In this document: piece by piece, positions 15,446 through 18,602 of the stretch | How the letters are laid out: each line of letters opens with the position of its first letter | Numbering within the stretch: position 1 is the first letter of the stretch | From: Marinobacterium_E sp035458585 | GTDB lineage: Bacteria > Pseudomonadota > Gammaproteobacteria > Pseudomonadales > Balneatricaceae | Direction: 5' to 3' | Length of the DNA: 18,602 nucleotides | NCBI GenBank assembly: GCA_035458585.1 | Contig: DATHZN010000006.1 | Span: 1-18,602 of the forward strand | Made by a program: the position numbers and the translations under genes | The notes under the pieces: model-generated | Told to the model about the DNA's origin: nothing | Seen by the model: only the letters and a program-made list of their open reading frames with translations | The model's database searches: none

Positions 15446-16087
15446 ATGGCTTACCGAATTATTCCCGTCACCCCATTTGCGCAAAATTGTACCCTCATCT
15501 GGTGCCCCCAGACCTATGAAGCTGCGGTTGTAGACCCGGGCGGTGATATTGAGCTGATCCGAGAAGCAGTTGAGGAAGAGGGCGTTGTCGTTAAACAGAT
15601 TTTGCTGACTCATGGTCACATTGATCATGCAGGAGCCTCTGCAACACTCGCTAAGCTTTTAAATGTGCCGATCATCGGACCGCATAAGGCGGATCAATTC
15701 TGGCTCGATGGTTTAGATCAGCAGAGTGTAATGTTTGGGTTTGCTAAAGTCGAAGGATTCGTCCCCGATCGGTGGTTAGACGATGGAGCGCAGGTTCAAG
15801 TGGGTAATTTGACACTCGATGTGTTGCATTGTCCCGGTCATACACCAGGGCATTTGGTGTTCGTAGACAGGGTAAACAGGATGGCACAGGTGGGGGATGT
15901 ACTCTTTCAGGGCTCTATCGGGCGTACCGACTTTCCTCAGGGTGATCACCAGGCGCTGATCGACTCCATCAAAAATAAGCTATTCCCTTTGGGAGACGAG
16001 ATTACCTTTGTTCCCGGACACGGCCCCGAGTCGACCTTTGGTCATGAGCGTCGTACTAACCCTTTTGTCTCTGACCGCCGGGGTTAA
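15446..16087 (+). CDS. MBL-fold metallohydrolase, YcbL/glyoxalase II-like
   Basis: A 213-residue cytoplasmic metallo-beta-lactamase-fold hydrolase, close in size and motifs to YcbL. This is a single-domain type II glyoxalase-like enzyme that can hydrolyse S-lactoylglutathione-like thioesters. Metal ligands are visible: THGHIDHAG (His56, His58, Asp60, His61), HCPGHTPGH (His132), the bridging Asp in VGDVLFQGSIGRTDFP (151) and the last His in VPGHGPES (192). The C-terminal helical domain of long glyoxalase II is absent. The physiological substrate is uncertain. Its stop codon overlaps the stop of the convergent phosphofructokinase-like gene by four bases (TTAA). It may be co-transcribed with the zinc-ribbon gene upstream. 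Confidence 0.93.
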   Translation: MAYRIIPVTPFAQNCTLIWCPQTYEAAVVDPGGDIELIREAVEEEGVVVKQILLTHGHIDHAGASATLAKLLNVPIIGPHKADQFWLDGLDQQSVMFGFAKVEGFVPDRWLDDGAQVQVGNLTLDVLHCPGHTPGHLVFVDRVNRMAQVGDVLFQGSIGRTDFPQGDHQALIDSIKNKLFPLGDEITFVPGHGPESTFGHERRTNPFVSDRRG

Positions 16088-17091
16088 CGGCCGAGCTCCT
16101 CAACCAGCTCTAGAGCGCTGCGCGGGAGTGGCTTGCGTGAATTGACAATCTGTCCAAGAGGCGTGGATTTAATGGCGTTTTGCTCCACGCCGATCAAGCA
16201 GTTTGTCGCGCCACTCAGTAGATAGTGAATCGCGGCATTACCCAGTGCGGCTGCCAGAGAGCGATCGTGTGCAGTGGGTGCACCCCCGCGCTGTATGTGC
16301 CCCAGTACGCAGATTCGCGGATCCTCTCCGCGTGCCTTAAGCTCATCTACCAGTTTTTGCATCAGCTTGGGTTGAGCAGACCCCTCAGCTAAGACAACCA
16401 TGCCGTTGGCGGGTAGACCGGAGCGTAAGTTAAGTGAGAGCTGCTCCGCAATTTGCGCAATATCAACCTTATGTTCAGGCACGATAAGCATCTCAGCGCC
16501 GATGGCAAGAGCCACCTCAGCTGCGACAAATCCGGAATTGGTTCCGGCTACCTCAACGAGGAAAAGACGTTGATGAGAGAAAGCAGTGTCCTGCAACTTA
16601 TCGATAGCCTCAACGGCAGTGTTTACTGCTGTATCGAAGCCGATACTGTCTTCGCAGCCCGCGATGTCGTTTTCAATCGTACCCGGAATTCCAATAACCC
16701 GAATATCTGTCTCTTGAGACAGCAGGTAGGCGCCCTGCAGGGAGCCTGCGCCACCAATCACGATTAACGCGTCTATCTGATGATCTTTAAGTACGTTAGC
16801 GCAGAGCTGACGAATTTCAGACAGGTAAAAATCTCTGCAACTACCGCAGCGCAGTATAGTGCCGCCTCCCTGTATGATCCGGCTAACGCTGAGGCTATCA
16901 AGTAGAGAAAAATCCTGTTGTAGCAGCCCTGCGAATCCCCGATGTACACCAATAACCTCGATACTGCATTTTGCCGCCGTTCGAACCACTGCTCTTATCG
17001 CGGAGTTCATCCCCGGTGTCTCTCCACCACTGGTCAAAATTGCGATACGTGAGATTGAAGTGCTCTTAGTCGTGTCGGGGCGATGATGCAT
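16084..17091 (-). CDS. Phosphofructokinase-fold protein with altered active site
   Basis: A 335-residue member of the ATP-type 6-phosphofructokinase family, similar in length and order of motifs to E. coli PfkA. The usual reaction is fructose-6-phosphate plus ATP to fructose-1,6-bisphosphate. Retained features are LTSGGxxPGMN, PGTIxND (metal Asp142), SHQR (Arg175), Glu236, and VLGHIQRGG (His265, Arg268) with Arg259 before it. Three conserved acids are changed. The GGD of the first loop is GGE (residue 24). GGDGS is GGAGS, losing the Mg-ATP Asp (Ala115). The catalytic-base Asp of GTIDND is Glu (140). MGR after the SHQR strand is AGT, and a CxxC (82-85) replaces the ATP-site Arg region. Codons were checked on the minus strand. 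It may be a weak kinase, an enzyme of changed specificity or a regulatory paralogue. ATG at 17091 has AAGGA about 10 bases upstream. Confidence 0.88.
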   Translation of the reverse strand: MHHRPDTTKSTSISRIAILTSGGETPGMNSAIRAVVRTAAKCSIEVIGVHRGFAGLLQQDFSLLDSLSVSRIIQGGGTILRCGSCRDFYLSEIRQLCANVLKDHQIDALIVIGGAGSLQGAYLLSQETDIRVIGIPGTIENDIAGCEDSIGFDTAVNTAVEAIDKLQDTAFSHQRLFLVEVAGTNSGFVAAEVALAIGAEMLIVPEHKVDIAQIAEQLSLNLRSGLPANGMVVLAEGSAQPKLMQKLVDELKARGEDPRICVLGHIQRGGAPTAHDRSLAAALGNAAIHYLLSGATNCLIGVEQNAIKSTPLGQIVNSRKPLPRSALELVEELGR

Positions 17092-17216
17092 ATATGGTTT
17101 TCCTTATCTAAGAGGGTTTATTAACTTGAATACCTCAATCTGTCGAGTCGATTGATTACGGTTTGATCAGTAAAGAGAGAAAATTGATAAAAAGTGAAAA
17201 AAAGTGTTTTTTGCCG

Positions 17217-17244
17217 TTGACGCGCGACTTAGGATCTCTATAAT
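17217..17244 (+). promoter_or_regulatory. rRNA operon promoter
   Basis: TTGACG (17217-17222) and a perfect TATAAT (17239-17244) are 16 bases apart. They are preceded by an A/T-rich UP-like tract and followed by a C-rich discriminator (TCGCCCCC), typical of growth-rate and ppGpp-controlled rRNA promoters. Transcription should start near 17251, about 220 bases before 16S rRNA. Confidence 0.88.
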
Positions 17245-17255
17245 TCGCCCCCACA

Positions 17256-17334
17256 TTGAGACGCACAAATCAGTGCGCTCAACGCCCAAAGTGGCAACGC
17301 TCTTTAACAAATAGATCAAGTAATGCGTGTGGGC
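17256..17334 (+). promoter_or_regulatory. rRNA leader antitermination elements (boxB hairpin, boxA, boxC)
   Basis: A boxB-like hairpin pairs TTGAG and CGCAC (17256-17266, one bulged A) with GTGCG and CTCAA (17273-17282). It is followed by boxA, GCTCTTTAACAA (17299-17310), nearly identical to the E. coli rrn boxA, and a boxC-like GTGTGGGC (17327-17334). These load Nus factors so that RNA polymerase passes through untranslated rRNA. Confidence 0.85.
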
Positions 17335-17468
17335 GCTTGTTAGGGTTAGGCAACAAAGCTTAATCAAGACAAGCAACCTATATGTGAATTCATTTAGCGT
17401 AAGTTTTTCTTGAGCAGATTTAGATAGTTTTCTCTGGTCTTTTGATTAGAAAGATTATCGAACTTTTT

Positions 17469-18602
<1,134 letters not shown>

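Larger units (their letters stand above)
17092..17468. promoter_or_regulatory. Intergenic region: PFK-like upstream DNA and rRNA operon promoter/leader
   Basis: This 377-base stretch has no protein gene. 17092-17216 is AT-rich and must carry the minus-strand promoter of the PFK-like gene; I could not fix its boxes. It also has a short inverted repeat, CAATC-N9-GATTG (17136-17154). The A-rich tract at 17181-17212 lies where an rRNA UP element would be. 17217-17468 is the rRNA promoter and transcribed leader. Confidence 0.7.

Overview
The window reads as chromosomal DNA from a heterotrophic, probably marine gammaproteobacterium near Oceanospirillales/Pseudomonadales. Support comes from the 16S rRNA signatures, a Pseudomonas-style HexR, a PA3496-like small protein, a CPXCG zinc-ribbon protein and a YcbL-like hydrolase. 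I cannot fix the genus by reading alone. Gene density is high and codon use looks uniform. I see no insertion sequence, phage gene, CRISPR array or tRNA.

Layout: (a) 1-1134, the 3' end of glmS followed directly by a small GNAT acetyltransferase with a TTG start. (b) 1151-5567 on the minus strand, an EamA-type exporter downstream of a large bifunctional proline-catabolic putA that lacks the N-terminal DNA-binding domain. A divergent Lrp/AsnC regulator (5713-6180) probably supplies putA regulation across an AT-rich, palindrome-containing gap. (c) 6181-11632, a complete LIV/HAAT-family ABC importer: binding protein, a hairpin terminator, then livG-livF-livH-livM, closed by a strong intrinsic terminator. 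The 364-base leader before the binding-protein gene holds a short leucine-rich ORF and two hairpins. (d) 11795-12799, a GlxA-type AraC regulator. (e) 12870-14075 on the minus strand, a small PA3496-like protein and hexR. (f) 14270-16087, pbpG (periplasmic peptidoglycan endopeptidase), a zinc-ribbon protein and a metallo-beta-lactamase-fold hydrolase. (g) 16084-17091 on the minus strand, a phosphofructokinase-fold protein with altered active-site acids. (h) 17217-18602, a ribosomal RNA operon promoter, its antitermination leader and the first ~1.13 kb of 16S rRNA, cut by the window end.

Functionally, the region combines amino-acid uptake and catabolism (LIV importer, PutA, Lrp regulator) with central-carbon control (HexR, PFK-like protein) and cell-wall functions (GlmS, PbpG). 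Most of it is ordinary housekeeping content. The observations most worth a second look are the PFK-like protein (Asp replaced at three conserved positions, plus a CxxC beside the ATP site) and the possible leucine-rich leader peptide ahead of the importer. I found no convincing wholly new system.
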